Of a stretch of 64,000 bases of DNA, positions 12,010-21,775 are shown piece by piece. Location: positions 608,001-672,000 of the forward strand of contig WPIO01000103.1 of the NCBI GenBank assembly GCA_009760855.2, given 5' to 3'. The stretch's first letter is position 1. Each line of letters starts with the position of its first letter. Below the pieces are notes generated by a model, which did no database searches, was not told where the DNA came from, and worked only from the letters and a program-made list of their open reading frames with translations. The position numbers were made by a program, and so were the translations under genes. The DNA comes from Cristatella mucedo. Lineage: Eukaryota > Bryozoa > Phylactolaemata > Cristatellidae.

Positions 12010-12094
12010 GCCTTTGTGGCGCAATTGGTTAGCGCGTCGTACTTATATACAGTAAGTGATGCGAAGGTTGTGAGTTCGATCCTCACCTAAGGCA
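12010..12094 (+). tRNA. tRNA-Ile (anticodon UAU) with an 11-nt intron
   Basis: A full cloverleaf can be drawn. The acceptor GCCTTTG pairs with CTAAGGC with one T-T mismatch, and the discriminator is A. The D stem is GCGC/GCGC. The anticodon stem TCGTA/TGCGA surrounds the anticodon TAT at 12044-12046. The T arm is GTGAG-TTCGATC-CTCAC. Between position 37 (A12047) and position 38 (A12059) lie 11 extra bases (12048-12058), the canonical place for a nuclear tRNA intron. Introns are common in eukaryotic tRNA-Ile(UAU) genes. The internal A box (GTGGCGCAATTGG) and B box (GTTCGATCC) are intact, and a TTTTT terminator follows at 12100. It decodes AUA isoleucine codons. The one acceptor mismatch leaves a small chance that it is a pseudogene. 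Confidence 0.93.
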
Positions 12095-12099
12095 TATCA

Positions 12100-12105
12100 T
12101 TTTTA
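12100..12105 (+). terminator. RNA polymerase III terminator of tRNA-Ile
   Basis: A run of T residues starts six bases after the tRNA 3' end, the usual pol III termination signal. Confidence 0.8.
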
Positions 12106-12649
12106 TTTCCTAAATTAGCGCGTGTCCTATAAATTTGGATTGCAGTTGGGAGCTAGGTATTCTGTTCGTGCACCGAGTCTACATTAAACATAGTATGCTT
12201 TAGAATGGTAGCCATATAAAATATATGCATAGGAGCAGCATAGGTTTGCAGAAGTCATAACTTACATTCACCTTGACCCTAACCGCTAGGGCGAACCATA
12301 ACACCATCTCTATTACTGAAAATCATAGAGAAATCAGTGGCACGGAGCTCGAATTTTGAGTGAATATTGCAGTAAACAGTCATCCCAAGGCCCTCGAGCG
12401 TTCTCATACCGATGGACTACAATCACCTCCTGACATAGAGCGCTCAAACGTGTGTTCGTGTTCGTTGCAGAATCATTCCGATTTTCTTGCGAACATCGTA
12501 TACGGAAACGATGCAGCTAAGACCTGTTTAAAGCTATTGCGATTGCTATTTGACCGTAGCGCGTAAGAAATTACGTGCCTATGGATATCTAAACGCTTAT
12601 CGCTTCGGGCTGCTGAGGTTCTCACGCCGGCAGCTGCTTTAGCTACGCC
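12106..12649. other. Stretch between tRNA-Ile and LINE-A ORF2
   Basis: No gene was recognised. It includes repeat E copy 2 at 12330-12374. The right part may be the 5' UTR or an ORF1 remnant of the LINE-A element that follows, but no ORF1 motif is visible. Confidence 0.45.
12330..12374 (+). repeat. Dispersed 45-bp repeat E, copy 2
   Basis: It matches 8801-8845 with about seven differences, including the shared GTGAATATTG. It may mark the LINE-A 5' region (inference). Confidence 0.6.
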
Positions 12650-12654
12650 GGCGG

Positions 12655-12893
12655 CCAGTAACCTGCATGTTAGTTATGATCGTCAGCAGCTGTTATCACT
12701 TCGTCATCGTAGATCAAATGCATTCCTAGATAATAATGTTATTGCTAAGATTCATGAACTATGCATTAACAAAAGAAAAGCACCCCGTAGCCGCCGCGGT
12801 GGTCGGAACCGCCAGGTCAGACGCCGCTCGTTGGGCGGGAGCGGCAAGCTGAATACCTGCTTGTTTGGTATTCCTATCATTGTCTCGAACCGC
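12655..12893 (+). pseudogene. LINE-A ORF2 N-terminal segment
   Basis: The frame reads SYDRQQLLSLRHRRSN... then APRSRRGGRNRQVRRRS. The pattern 'Y.R.QLL.LR' followed by an Arg/Gly-rich stretch is what CR1/L2-superfamily ORF2 proteins show just before the endonuclease. A stop codon at about 12893 ends this frame, and the endonuclease continues in another frame from 12899. Confidence 0.7.
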
Positions 12894-12898
12894 TGAGC

Positions 12899-13237
12899 AT
12901 GCTCCCCACATGCGTCACCTTGAATCTCTTCAACTTAGTGGTCATCAGGCCTGTTATAACTCCATCGGCCCAACTTAACGCTTGCCTTTGTAATCCTTGC
13001 TCAATGTGCAATAAACCTCTGGTAATAAGCGACCTTATTTCTGAAAATGGTCCCGACCTGCTCACCCTAACTGAAACTTGGCTAAAATCGATAAACTGCC
13101 CGACAAATAAAGACGCTACCCAATCCGGTTTCTCATTCTGTCACACCCCTAGATCAATCAAAACTCGAGGTGTAGTTGCTATTATCGTGCGCTCGAAACT
13201 TCAAGCCATTTGCAGTACCCTCGAAGCAGTCTTTTGA
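12899..13237 (+). pseudogene. LINE-A endonuclease, N-terminal half
   Basis: It contains LVISDLISENGPDLLTLTETWL, the conserved start of AP-like LINE endonucleases; the Glu of ETWL is the expected metal-binding residue. It continues through GFSFCHTPRS and a 'TRGVVAIIVRSKL' strand (usual form GGVAI..R..L). The frame is lost at about 13237, and the domain continues in a different frame from 13248, so there is a frameshift between them. Confidence 0.85.
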
Positions 13238-13247
13238 ATAAATTATC

Positions 13248-13862
13248 TTGGTCTCATCCGAAAAGAAGTTATCGATAGTGGCAGTAGTCTATCGCCCACC
13301 AGGTACCAAATCCTCTTTTATCTCAGATTTCTCCGACCTCATTTCGATTCTGTGTGCAAGTAATCGATCCTTGCTGGTTATGGGTGATTTCAACGTTCAC
13401 TTTGATAACTTATCTGACGCTTTCAGCACCGAATTTCGTGCATTGACTGAATCATTGTCTCTTGTGGCTAATGTGCGTGGCCCTACTCACATCAAGGGTC
13501 ACACACTCGACCAGATTTTCTCATGCAACTGCACTTTGTCATCACCAATTATTACCAAATCCTGCTTATCTGACCACATTCAAATCTTATTCAATCTACA
13601 ATGTGTGCCCACCTCCTCCTCTAAAATAACATGTGAATCGCGAAACCTCAAGACCCTTGACATCGATGCTGTCCGTGCGAGAATATCTGCCTCACCTTTG
13701 CTGCTCAGTCCTCCCTCCGATCTGTCATCATTGGTAGATAGCTGCAACACGGTACTAGCTGACACGCTCGACGAATTTGCACCTCTAACAAAGCACACTG
13801 TGTGCCCTCGCCCAGATGGCCCTATGGTTTACCACAGACATTTAACTAGCCAGGTCTACTAA
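13248..13862 (+). pseudogene. LINE-A endonuclease, C-terminal half, and linker
   Basis: The 204-codon frame carries VVYRPPGTKSSF, LLVMGDFNVHFD (catalytic Asp and Asn of the endonuclease), GPTHIKGHTLDQIFS and KSCLSDHIQI (catalytic Asp-His pair). These are the remaining diagnostic blocks of the AP-like endonuclease. Residues after about 120 form the linker towards the reverse transcriptase. The key catalytic residues are preserved here even though the full ORF is broken. Confidence 0.9.
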
Positions 13863-14152
13863 GCCCAAGCTTGAAAAAGCTTGCAAAAGATCAGGACAGA
13901 CTGTCCATCGACAGGCATATGAAGACTACTGTAGGTCGTACCAATCGATCCAGCAAAAGCCAAGTCTAGCTGTTGCAGAAACATTGTTGAATCACAGATA
14001 CTCAATCCTAAAATGCTGATGTCGTCGATCAACCATCTCCTCAACCGCTCCCAGATTAGCTCCTTACCTGATGATCCTTGTGATGATCTAGCCGATCGCT
14101 TCTCTCGATTCCTTGTGCTGAAGATGGACAAGATCAGGGAATCTGACCTGCG

Positions 14153-14485
14153 ATGACAACCTCCCCACTAGAATGCTGTTCCCCGATTCCTGGCTGCACC
14201 TCAATGTCTACATTTAAGCAGGTCACTAGTGATCTAGTCCTGAAGTTTGCATCACAATCAAAGAAGACACTGGGTCCTCTGGAACCTATTCCCACTGTCC
14301 TGCTCCTATGTAGCAGTGATCTGCTGCTGCCATGCATAACTAACATAATTAATATGTCATTAGCCTCAGCTCATGTCCCAGCACCTTTCAAAAAAGCTGT
14401 AGTCAGTCCACTTCTCAAGAAAGCGACACTAGACCAAGAGAACTTGAGCAACTACCACTCAGTCTCCCTTCTACCATTTATATGA
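14153..14485 (+). pseudogene. LINE-A reverse transcriptase, N-terminal segment
   Basis: The frame has KKTLGPLEPIPTVLL, the N-terminal block that in relatives reads 'S..LDP.PT.L', then AHVPAPFKKAVVSPLLKKATLD and LSNYHSVSLLPFI. The last is RT block 1 'NYRPVSNLPFISK' with a changed Arg. It ends at a stop or frameshift near 14485, and the protein continues in another frame. Confidence 0.85.
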
Positions 14486-15320
14486 ACCGGAACGGGTCGT
14501 GGCGGACCAGCTGAACTCATATATCGAAACTTCAAACCTTGCTAGTAAGTTCCAGTCTGGCTTTAGAGCTAATCACTTCGCAGAGTCAGAATTGCTTAGG
14601 GTATAGAACGACCTACTTAGGAATGCAGACATGGGTAGAGTGTCTCTGCTTGTTTTGCTCGATCTTTCGGCAGCTTTTGATTCCATCGATCACAAAGTTC
14701 TTCTAGAGCACCTCTCATCTCGCCTGGGCATCGCTGGCACTGCTCTGCAATGGTTCGGGTCCTATCTCAGTGGGAGACTCCAGAGTATTGACGTGAATGG
14801 ACAAAGATAATCCGAGGTACATCTGAAATATGTCGTACCTCAGGGCTCCGTGCTAGGTCCGGTTCTTTTCACGCTTTATACTCTCATTTTTGCTTATGTG
14901 ATTGCCAAGCACAATCTAGGCTTTCACTTCTACTCGGATGACACTCAGCTGTACCTTTGCTGATCCAGTTGTACCTTTGATCCCTCCCAGACTTCGAACA
15001 CCTAAAATTCTCTCAACTCACTTGCTGCATGTATTGATGACATCCGCACAAGGATGGCAGCAAATGTTGTAAAGCTAAATGATGATGAAACTAACTTACT
15101 AGTTATGGGTAAACCCAGTGTGATTCAGAAATTGGAAAGGCTCGAAATTGGCTCTGCCTGCATATCTCCTGTTGAATCAGCTCGAAATCTAGGTGTCATG
15201 TTCCAAAGTGACCTCTCGTTAGACGTCTAGCTATATCAGCTCCACAGTCAAATCTGCCTACTTTCAGCTACATAACATTGCTAAAATTCGGGTTGTTTTG
15301 ATAAGGATACCAAGTCTAAG
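14486..15320 (+). pseudogene. LINE-A reverse transcriptase catalytic region
   Basis: Conserved blocks are visible across frames: FQSGFRANH, then LLVLLDLSAAFDSIDH with the first catalytic Asp (codon at 14661-14663), [16 protein letters not shown], and [11 protein letters not shown] with the YSDD active site at 14931-14942 (the family usually has YADD). It then runs through 'LLVMGKPSVIQKLERL' and 'NLGVMFQSDLSLD'. Stops interrupt the frame at several points, for example just after 'FAESELLRV' and after 'QLYLC'. Confidence 0.9.
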
Positions 15321-15807
15321 TTGGTCCATGCATTCGTGACATCCCGTCTCGACTTCTGCAACTCACTGCTTGCTGGCCTACCGGCATGTGCAATCAGGCG
15401 ATTGCAGCTGGTGCTAAACTCCCCAGCTAGGTTTTTCTGTCGTGAGCGTCGTTGTTGCCACATCACACCACTTCTCGCCGACCTGCACTGGCTCCCAGTC
15501 AAGCAACGGATCGACTTCAAGGTTTTGTCGCTCACTTTTAGGTCACTTCATTCTTTGGCTCCAGCCTATCTCTCAGATCTACTCCCCCCACCAGGCCAAG
15601 CATCGTACCACCCGCTTTTCGGAATCCAACAGTCTACAAATACCTCGTACAAACTTCAAATCTTCTGGAGACCGTGCATTTAGATCGTATGCTCCCAAAG
15701 CCTGGAACTCCCTCCCGACCTGCGTCAGAACATCCCCTGACTTGACCACACTTAAAAAGAACTTAAAAACACACCTATTCAGGACAGCATTTAGTGGGTT
15801 CCCGTGA
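15321..15807 (+). pseudogene. LINE-A C-terminal region of ORF2
   Basis: It carries [20 protein letters not shown], then the segment around [37 protein letters not shown] and [12 protein letters not shown]. After a frame change near 15600 it continues with RSYAPKAWNSLP and the last residues KTHLFRTAFSGF. This region follows the RT in CR1/L2-type LINEs. The frame change shows decay. Confidence 0.9.
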
Positions 15808-15984
15808 TTCGTCCTTGATGTGCTTATGCGTGCTGACACTGCATGCTGCCACTAACCACATTTGCATGCTGACCCTGTGCAAGTCACCCGAAATAATGTT
15901 ATTCATGTTGTTAATTTGAAAAAAACGGCAGGCAGTGCAGCAATCCAGTGGAATCATGAGCAAACCAACCAGTAATCAATCCTC

Positions 15985-16255
15985 TGAGCGAGCCTTCAGT
16001 CTGGACTGTATATTGAACTACACTATTTTTCAAGTGTGCCCAAATATTTCGTACCATTCCTGTGTTCTCTTGCAATCTTCTGCAATTCACTACAGCCACT
16101 GCATTGCCGCGGTGGTGGATTGGGGTTTTCTGCCTGGTTCGTTGCAGCCGATTGCAATGGATCGCAAGAGAACCCGAACCCGCAACACCGCGAAATTGGG
16201 AGTGTCAATATGAAAAATTGTGCAGTTCAACATACAATCTAATGGAGGCTTCGAA
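15985..16255. repeat. Imperfect long inverted repeat (foldback)
   Basis: The left arm (about 15985-16100) and the right arm (about 16140-16255) are imperfect reverse complements. Examples are TGTATATTGAAC against GTTCAACATACA, and TCTCTTGCAATC against GATCGCAAGAGA. The loop is about 40 bp. It lies between a LINE-A without a tail and a second LINE-A 3' UTR. A transcript would form a long hairpin. No target duplication was recognised. Confidence 0.7.
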
Positions 16256-16636
16256 CAGCAGGTTTCCATGGAATTGATGGCAGATTACATTGGATTTAAG
16301 GAGTGTCCTGAGCGTCATTGGAGCGCCCACTCGAGACTAAGCGAGCGAATAGCACGAAATTTGCTGGGCACATTAAAAAGATCAAGTACGACAATATTCA
16401 CTCCGAATTCAAACTTTGGACAGCCTACTTTTGGCCATTTTTTGCTTAATCAGAGGGTATTGCTGTGGATTGTGGTAACTCGTCGAACCTGGTCCGAGAA
16501 GGGGCATGCAGATAAAGACATACAGGTTACTTCATGCGACAAAGCTTGACATAGTGAAGAAAAAGATCGTGACCTCACTGTTCTCCAGCTTGCCTAGCTG
16601 TGCGGAAGCAATAGCAGCTTGCTGAAGGATGCAAGT
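16256..16636. other. Stretch with no recognised feature
   Basis: No gene or repeat was recognised between the foldback structure and the next LINE-A 3' end. A 109-codon frame at 16220-16549 has no visible domain. Confidence 0.4.
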
Positions 16637-16883
16637 AGTGGGTCCCTGTGATTCGTCCTTGATGTGCTTATGCGTGCTGACACTGTGCATGCTGCCACTA
16701 ACCACATTTGCATGCTGACCCTGTGCATGTCACCCCTAACCATGCTATTTATTTTGTTTGTTTTTCAAGCATGATTTTACTTACCATTCAATTGCATTTC
16801 ACTTTACAGCAAATGTAAAGCGCCTAGAGAGAGATTGAGTTCTCCCAGGGCACTTTATCAAGTGAATTATTATTATTATTATA
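16637..16883 (+). mobile_element. LINE-A 3' UTR and tail, young-looking
   Basis: It runs from GTGGGTCCCTGTGATTCGTC through the duplicated GCTGACACTGTGCATGCTGC / GCTGACCCTGTGCATGTCAC units to CAAATGTAAAGCGCCTAGAG, the stem-loop and (ATT)n. It is very similar to the copy at 27930-28167, with about ten differences in roughly 215 bp, suggesting both derive from a recently active source. Confidence 0.9.
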
Positions 16884-17034
16884 TTAAAACTACTTGTCGA
16901 TAATGGCATTGTGAGCGTGGCCACACCCACAATGCTTGGCAGGGGGGCCCCCCCTTGCCAGACTCACACCAATCTGCCCGGCCAACAGAGGCAGGCGGTC
17001 TGCATGCCAACTCGTCCGGCCATTCAGTCGGGTT

Positions 17035-17130
17035 CATATATACTATAATAATCTATTATATATTATTATATATTATTGTTATCTATTATATCTATATATA
17101 TCATATATATTATAATAATCTGGTATTGGC
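17035..17130. repeat. AT-rich low-complexity tract
   Basis: Mixtures of TATTA and TATA units, with TATAATAATCT near both edges (17041 and 17110). It sits just upstream of the palindrome at 17161. Confidence 0.8.
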
Positions 17131-17160
17131 CAACTAAGCTCAATTTCATTGCAACGAGTC

Positions 17161-17225
17161 GGCTACGGTAGCTACCGTAGCTACGGTGGCTAGCTACCGT
17201 AGCTACGGTAGCTAGCCACCGTAGC
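17161..17225. repeat. Palindromic array of GCTACCGTAGC units
   Basis: Positions 17162-17181 form a perfect 20-bp palindrome and 17180-17225 a perfect 46-bp palindrome (half-site starting GCTACGGTGGCTAGC). Both are built from the same TACCGTAGCTACGGTA core. Such DNA can extrude a cruciform, and its RNA would be a near-perfect hairpin. Origin unknown. Confidence 0.95.
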
Positions 17226-18082
17226 AAAGCACTTTCTGCTCGTCCGTCATCCTGTGTGGAAGCTAGCTCCACTTACAGCTTCTACTTCTGGTCGCTCTTC
17301 TTCTTCTTTTCCTGTCGCTCTGGAGCAGCCTACATGATGGCTACTACATCCGCATGTATGCCCGCCCATTTGCATTTACCTTCGTTCAATGCAGCCGTCG
17401 TGACAACTGCCACTCGCTTGTGGGGGCATCGTTCTTCGTCATGTGGCCATCGTGAGGACGAGTGCCTACAGCATAGGCCAATCGCCTACCAATTTGACAT
17501 GCTTCCCTTTCAACATATTCACAGTGCTTATAAAGAGACTTTGCATTAATGAATGTGTCATATTTGCATGTTTTTATTGTTATAATTTTTTATTATTTAG
17601 GTGCCTGCACCAAGTCATTGAGGAACGCCTGGGCTTCTCCCAAACTGGCGAGGCATTGGTAAAACCATACCTAAATTCGTGGGCAGCAGAAGCTGTGTGT
17701 CTATCTTTCTATGCGGTACAACATTGCAGCTCAAGGTGGACTATGGCCACGCACACGCTCTACAACCAAACGCAATACCACCACCACCACTGCTGAAGTG
17801 AGCCAGGATTTAGAGGACCTCACGGCCTCCAGCAAGCTGCACATCCCCCAGTGCCGTGTGGTACTCATGTGAAAGATGTGTAGTGTGCTCGAGCAGTGGA
17901 GCACACACTACCCTGGAGCAGCAGTCTGGGGAGCATCACAAGCTGGCTGCTAAAGAGCTGCCAGATGCTCATGATTCTATGCAGGAAGATGCACCCAAAG
18001 CACGAGGCAGCTGCGCGAGTGAGTGAATGCATCAGCAGCACCCCATCCTAAGTAGCCAACGGTGCACTTTATACGCAACGAT
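17226..18082. other. Stretch with no recognised feature
   Basis: Open frames of about 97-117 codons between 17256 and 17796 overlap and have no domain signal. Nothing else was recognised. Confidence 0.4.
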
Positions 18083-18335
18083 ATATACTCTCCTGCTGCC
18101 GACTTAGGTGCATTCTTTCCAACTGTCCTGAGCTGCTACTTCCGTGCTACTCACTGCAGTAACTGCCCTCCTGACTCAACAACACTTCCCACTTTCTCTT
18201 TGTTGACTGAGGTGAAGTCTGTTGGCAACCGAAAGTGTACAGAAAACCGCTTAAGCTTTGAGTATGCAATAGATGACTCTCCTGCATAGCAGCCACACAG
18301 TCTTTGTGGACTTGCAGACTGACGTTTGGTTCGCA
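18083..18335 (+). mobile_element. LINE-B 3' region
   Basis: It matches LINE-B at 42150-42405: ACTCTCCTGCTGCCGAC, CCTGAGCTGCTACTTC, CCCACTTTCTCTTTGTTG, GTCTGTTGGCAACCGAA and the final CACACAGTCTTTGTGGACTT. The terminal hairpin is altered, so this is an older copy. Confidence 0.85.
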
Positions 18336-20654
18336 CAGCGCACAGAACGCTGGCATAGGACCAACGCCAACAGTTTATTATACGACGAACGGAGCCGAGG
18401 GACTCACGGCTCCCTTTGCCCCTCTCTCCCACTCGACTCTCCTCTCATCGACCACGGCCGTGCATCGGCCGACCACGATGGTGAATCCACCATCTGGTCA
18501 CCAGTGGGTTACCGCCTATGTCCACGCCTCATTAGAGGCGGACCACAGCTGTGCACAGGCCCGTCTCGGTGATGCTCCCAACAGCTGTGTAGGAAAGGAG
18601 CAGTACCGGCCTGCATATAATCAAACCACACAGAAAACTATGCATACTTACATGCATACACCCGCTGATGCCTGGCCTCACCTCCAAGCACGTCAAAGGA
18701 TAAATTCAGAAACCTTAAAATGGCAAACTTAGTCTAGTTTACCGCTAAAGCAACTAATCAGCTACCATGGTTTTTTCTAGATTATATGAACTGGCTAGGT
18801 AGAGATTTAGTTCTCATGCCATACAAATACATTATTACTATGATTGCTAGTAGCCATAGGAAGTAACCACATATCAATAATGGCTTTCTTCCCGCGAACG
18901 CCGGGAAATCGTTGAACCTCATAAATCGATGGAATCAGGTTCGGCATAAAACTCGTGCCCCGCCTACATGCAAGTAGAGCGCAAGAACATAGAAGCACCC
19001 CCTGTTACTTCTGTCCAGTGCACTGGCTCATTTACTGCTGCTCTGCTGATGTAGGCTACGAGGTGTGGCTGCTGTACACGGGCAAGTTCATGTTCAACTT
19101 ATTACTGCTCCCTGTTGTGAGTAGCCTTCAATAATGCAAGCTCCACTGCTCTTCCAGATTAGATTGGTCTGCGGAACTGTCTTGCACCTACCAATGACTC
19201 AAGTGCAACTTACTAGCACCGAGAGATGTGACAGCATCTGCGATCTGCCCTCACACGCCAGCTGTGATGTAAGTTAGTGAATGGCAGTCTAGCTTGAGGG
19301 TCTGCTTCAGAGGCAACAGGCCAACGGCTGGAAGTACTGCCAGAGCATCTATCGTCAGCGATCGTCATATGTGGAGCAAGGAGAGAGAAAACAGCAACTG
19401 ATACTGATGAAAGCTATTTCGGGGAAACCACAACCGAATCCACAACGCTACTGGTATGAAAATACTTTAAACCTCTCTAGATTAGAAAGCATGCGATCCT
19501 TTATCGGCATGATTAAAGAGCTGCTAATCCCAGGCAGACATAATCTCGGTCAGAATGGTGCGGCCTTCATCCACAAGCACTTTATCTTCAGCTTTCGGCT
19601 GGTTTACAACCCTCCCTGATAGGTCAATGTCTTCCTGCTTCAATCCAGGAGTTCGCACAATTGGCACCTCAACTGAGCATATGGCGCCATCTCCTTTCAC
19701 GTCCCGATTGGGGCCCATTTGTAGGAGCCGGACCAAAGAGTGATAAGCTGGCTGGCATCTAACAGCACACGCGATCAAGTCTGAAGTATTTATAAGGGAG
19801 CTAATTCTTTTGCTTATGTAGTGAACTGTTGAAATGTACTACGGTTGGTCATACCTTATACCGAGCGTTGCCTGATGCAGGGCTATGCAGTGCAGTTGCA
19901 GGGTAACCCTAGTGACAGGATGGGGTTCCTGCCTCTACCCACTGTTTTAGAAGGCCCAAAATGTCTGCCATTTATAAATACGCCATGTATCCTGAGCACT
20001 AATGGCCTAATGTAGAGCACACACTTAATTCACCCTGCTATTCCTAGATGGCACTGTCAGTGGCTGCTGCTAAACAGACACGATATGTCCAGTCATTGTA
20101 GACATAGGTCTGTGTGTTTAATCTTCACCAGCTCAGGCTCTCGGGTTGTGTACATGCCATGGTTGTGTGCATCATTCGCCGAAAACGATCGACACATTCT
20201 TAAACACTAGAACATCCGGAATTATTTTGCACAACTTGAAATCTGCACAGTCCTGTACCTTTGGTGGAGGCTTTCGTGATGCAGTTTTGGCATTGCCTGC
20301 CTGACTATGCTCGACACTGCAACATTTTAAGTATCCAATAGCGCCTTGTAGAGGTAATCATAGGGGCATATGGTATTGAACACAGTGCAAGGCGACTGTA
20401 GATAACATGGCTGACGAGTCTTTGAACCACCAGATTGGTGGTAAGAGCTCCCAGATCACCCAGATCGGATCCTCTCGATTCTTGTTGGCAGGGATGCCTC
20501 TCTTTACTCGAGACAGACGTGGGTGGGAGAGAGCACTCGTCCAGCACAAGCTGTAATACATATTGCATGTACATACACTCTGGTGCTGTTACAAACACAC
20601 TTTAGTGGCCGCAGAACCTAAGCTCTTTGCCACAGAAACGATGGACATAACGGG
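18336..20654. other. Stretch with little recognisable content
   Basis: Contents are a worn LINE-A tail at 18793-18846 (CTAGGTAGAGATTTAGTTCT...ATTATTACT) and an unassigned open segment at 19524-19778 (listed separately). Nothing else was recognised. A 142-codon frame at 18304-18732 starts inside the LINE-B end and has no domain. Confidence 0.45.
19524..19778 (-). other. Unassigned open segment, possible exon or transposon remnant
   Basis: An open frame of about 84 codons reads MGPNRDVKGDGAICSVEVPI, then VRTPGLKQEDIDLSGRVVNQ and EDKVLVDEGRTILTEIM. It looks more protein-like in composition than its neighbours, but I cannot assign it to a family. It has no good ATG start (first methionine is internal) and ends in a stop after SAWD. 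It may be chance. Confidence 0.2.
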
Positions 20655-20868
20655 TGCTAATAATAATAATCAAAATAATAATGCACTAGATAAAGCACCC
20701 TCAGAGAACTCAATCTCTTTCTAGGTGCTTTACATTTGCTGCAAAGGGAAACGCAATTGAATGGTGAGTAATACCATGCTTGATAAGCAGATAACATGAA
20801 TAACATGGTTAGGGGTGACATGCACAAGGTCAGCATGCAAATGTGGTTAGTGGCAGCACGGTTAATGC
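20655..20868 (-). mobile_element. LINE-A 3' UTR and tail (distal part), minus strand
   Basis: Reverse complement of the LINE-A tail: interrupted (AAT)n, GCACCCTCAGAGAACTCAAT, TTTACATTTGCTGCAAAGGG, then the 3' UTR units TGACATGCACAAGGTCAGCA and GTGGTTAGTGGCAGCA. It breaks off at about 20868, and the same element resumes at 21386. Confidence 0.9.
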
Positions 20869-21099
20869 TAGCAGCTGCACTCCTGCCAGTATTTGTGAAT
20901 GCAGTCCTGAAGGCCGCGTCTTGGTGACACCATGGCACCAAAGCTGCTGGCGAACACTTCTTGCCACTTCTTGTTGATCCGTGGTCAAGCGTAGCTGCGT
21001 ATGATAGGATGCTGTGTGCTGAAGGTGAGCACACAAGCAGGAGCCATGAAAGCACTGTGCTCCACGGCAGAAGAATCCAGAGAAAGAGGTCCCTTTCGG

Positions 21100-21202
<103 letters not shown>

Positions 21203-21235
21203 AATCTTTGGTGAGCAAGAGTTGCTTTTAATAAT

Positions 21236-21372
21236 ACTGGCTGATTTAACAGCCTCTTTTTTGTAAAGCGACAGAAGAGCCTTTACGGCTGTCACCACCC
21301 CTTGCAGTGGCGACAAAGGATCGCCCACCGCAGGATTCGAACTCACGACCTCGGGGCCGATGTCGTGAAAAG
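21236..21372 (-). mobile_element. SINE-A copy 2, 5'-truncated
   Basis: The minus strand reads GTGAGTTCGAATCCTGCGGT (an intact B box) followed by GCCACTGCAAGGGGTGGTGA, GCTCTTCTGTCGCTTTAC and AGGCTGTTAAATCAGCC. The order matches the copies at 27.6 and 35.9 kb. The A-box end is missing. Confidence 0.85.
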
Positions 21373-21385
21373 CAGTATCAGCACG

Positions 21386-21775
21386 CATAAGAACATCAAG
21401 GACGAATCACAGGGACCCACTAAATGCTGTCCTAAATAGGTGTGATTTTAAGTTCTTTTTAAATGTGGTCAAGTCAGGGGATGTTCTGACGCAAGCCAGG
21501 AGTGAGTTCTAGTCTTTAGGAGCATACGAACTAAATGCACAGTCTCCAAAGGATTTGAGGTTTGTACGAGGTACTGGTAGACTATTGGATTCCGAAAAGC
21601 TGGTGGTACGATGCTTGGCCTGGTGGGGGAGTATGTCGGAGAGATAGGCTGGAGCCATAGAATAAAGGGACCTAAAAGTGAGCGACAAAACCTCAAAGTC
21701 GATGCGTTGCTTGACTGGTAGCCGTGCAGGTTGGCGAGAAGTGGTGTGATGTGGCAACTGCGACGCTAGTCCTTG
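21386..21775 (-). mobile_element. LINE-A C-terminal coding region and proximal 3' UTR, minus strand
   Basis: The minus strand carries [40 protein letters not shown], then a RAFSSYAPK segment in another frame, and the 3' UTR start GTGGGTCCCTGTGATTCGTC. It is the upstream half of the same element as 20655-20868. It stops near 21775, where similarity to LINE-A ends. Confidence 0.9.

Larger units (their letters stand above)
12655..15915 (+). mobile_element. LINE-A, most complete copy (CR1/L2-type non-LTR retrotransposon)
   Basis: This copy has, in order, an ORF2 N-terminal segment (SYDRQQLLSLR then a basic RGGRNRQVRRR stretch), an AP-like endonuclease, a reverse transcriptase with all main blocks, and the typical C-terminal region ending KTHLFRTAFSGF near 15805, followed by about 110 bp of 3' UTR. 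In this family the endonuclease nicks target DNA and the reverse transcriptase primes there. Several in-frame stops and at least two frameshifts make it inactive. The 3' UTR stops at about 15915 without the stem-loop and (ATT)n tail found in other copies. ORF1 was not recognised. CR1 versus L2 clade cannot be settled by eye. Confidence 0.9.

Noticed and set aside
12010-12094. Reading the extra 11 bases as evidence of a tRNA-derived SINE
   Set aside because: The extra bases sit exactly between positions 37 and 38, all stems are intact and a T-run terminator follows at once, so an intron-containing tRNA gene is the better reading.
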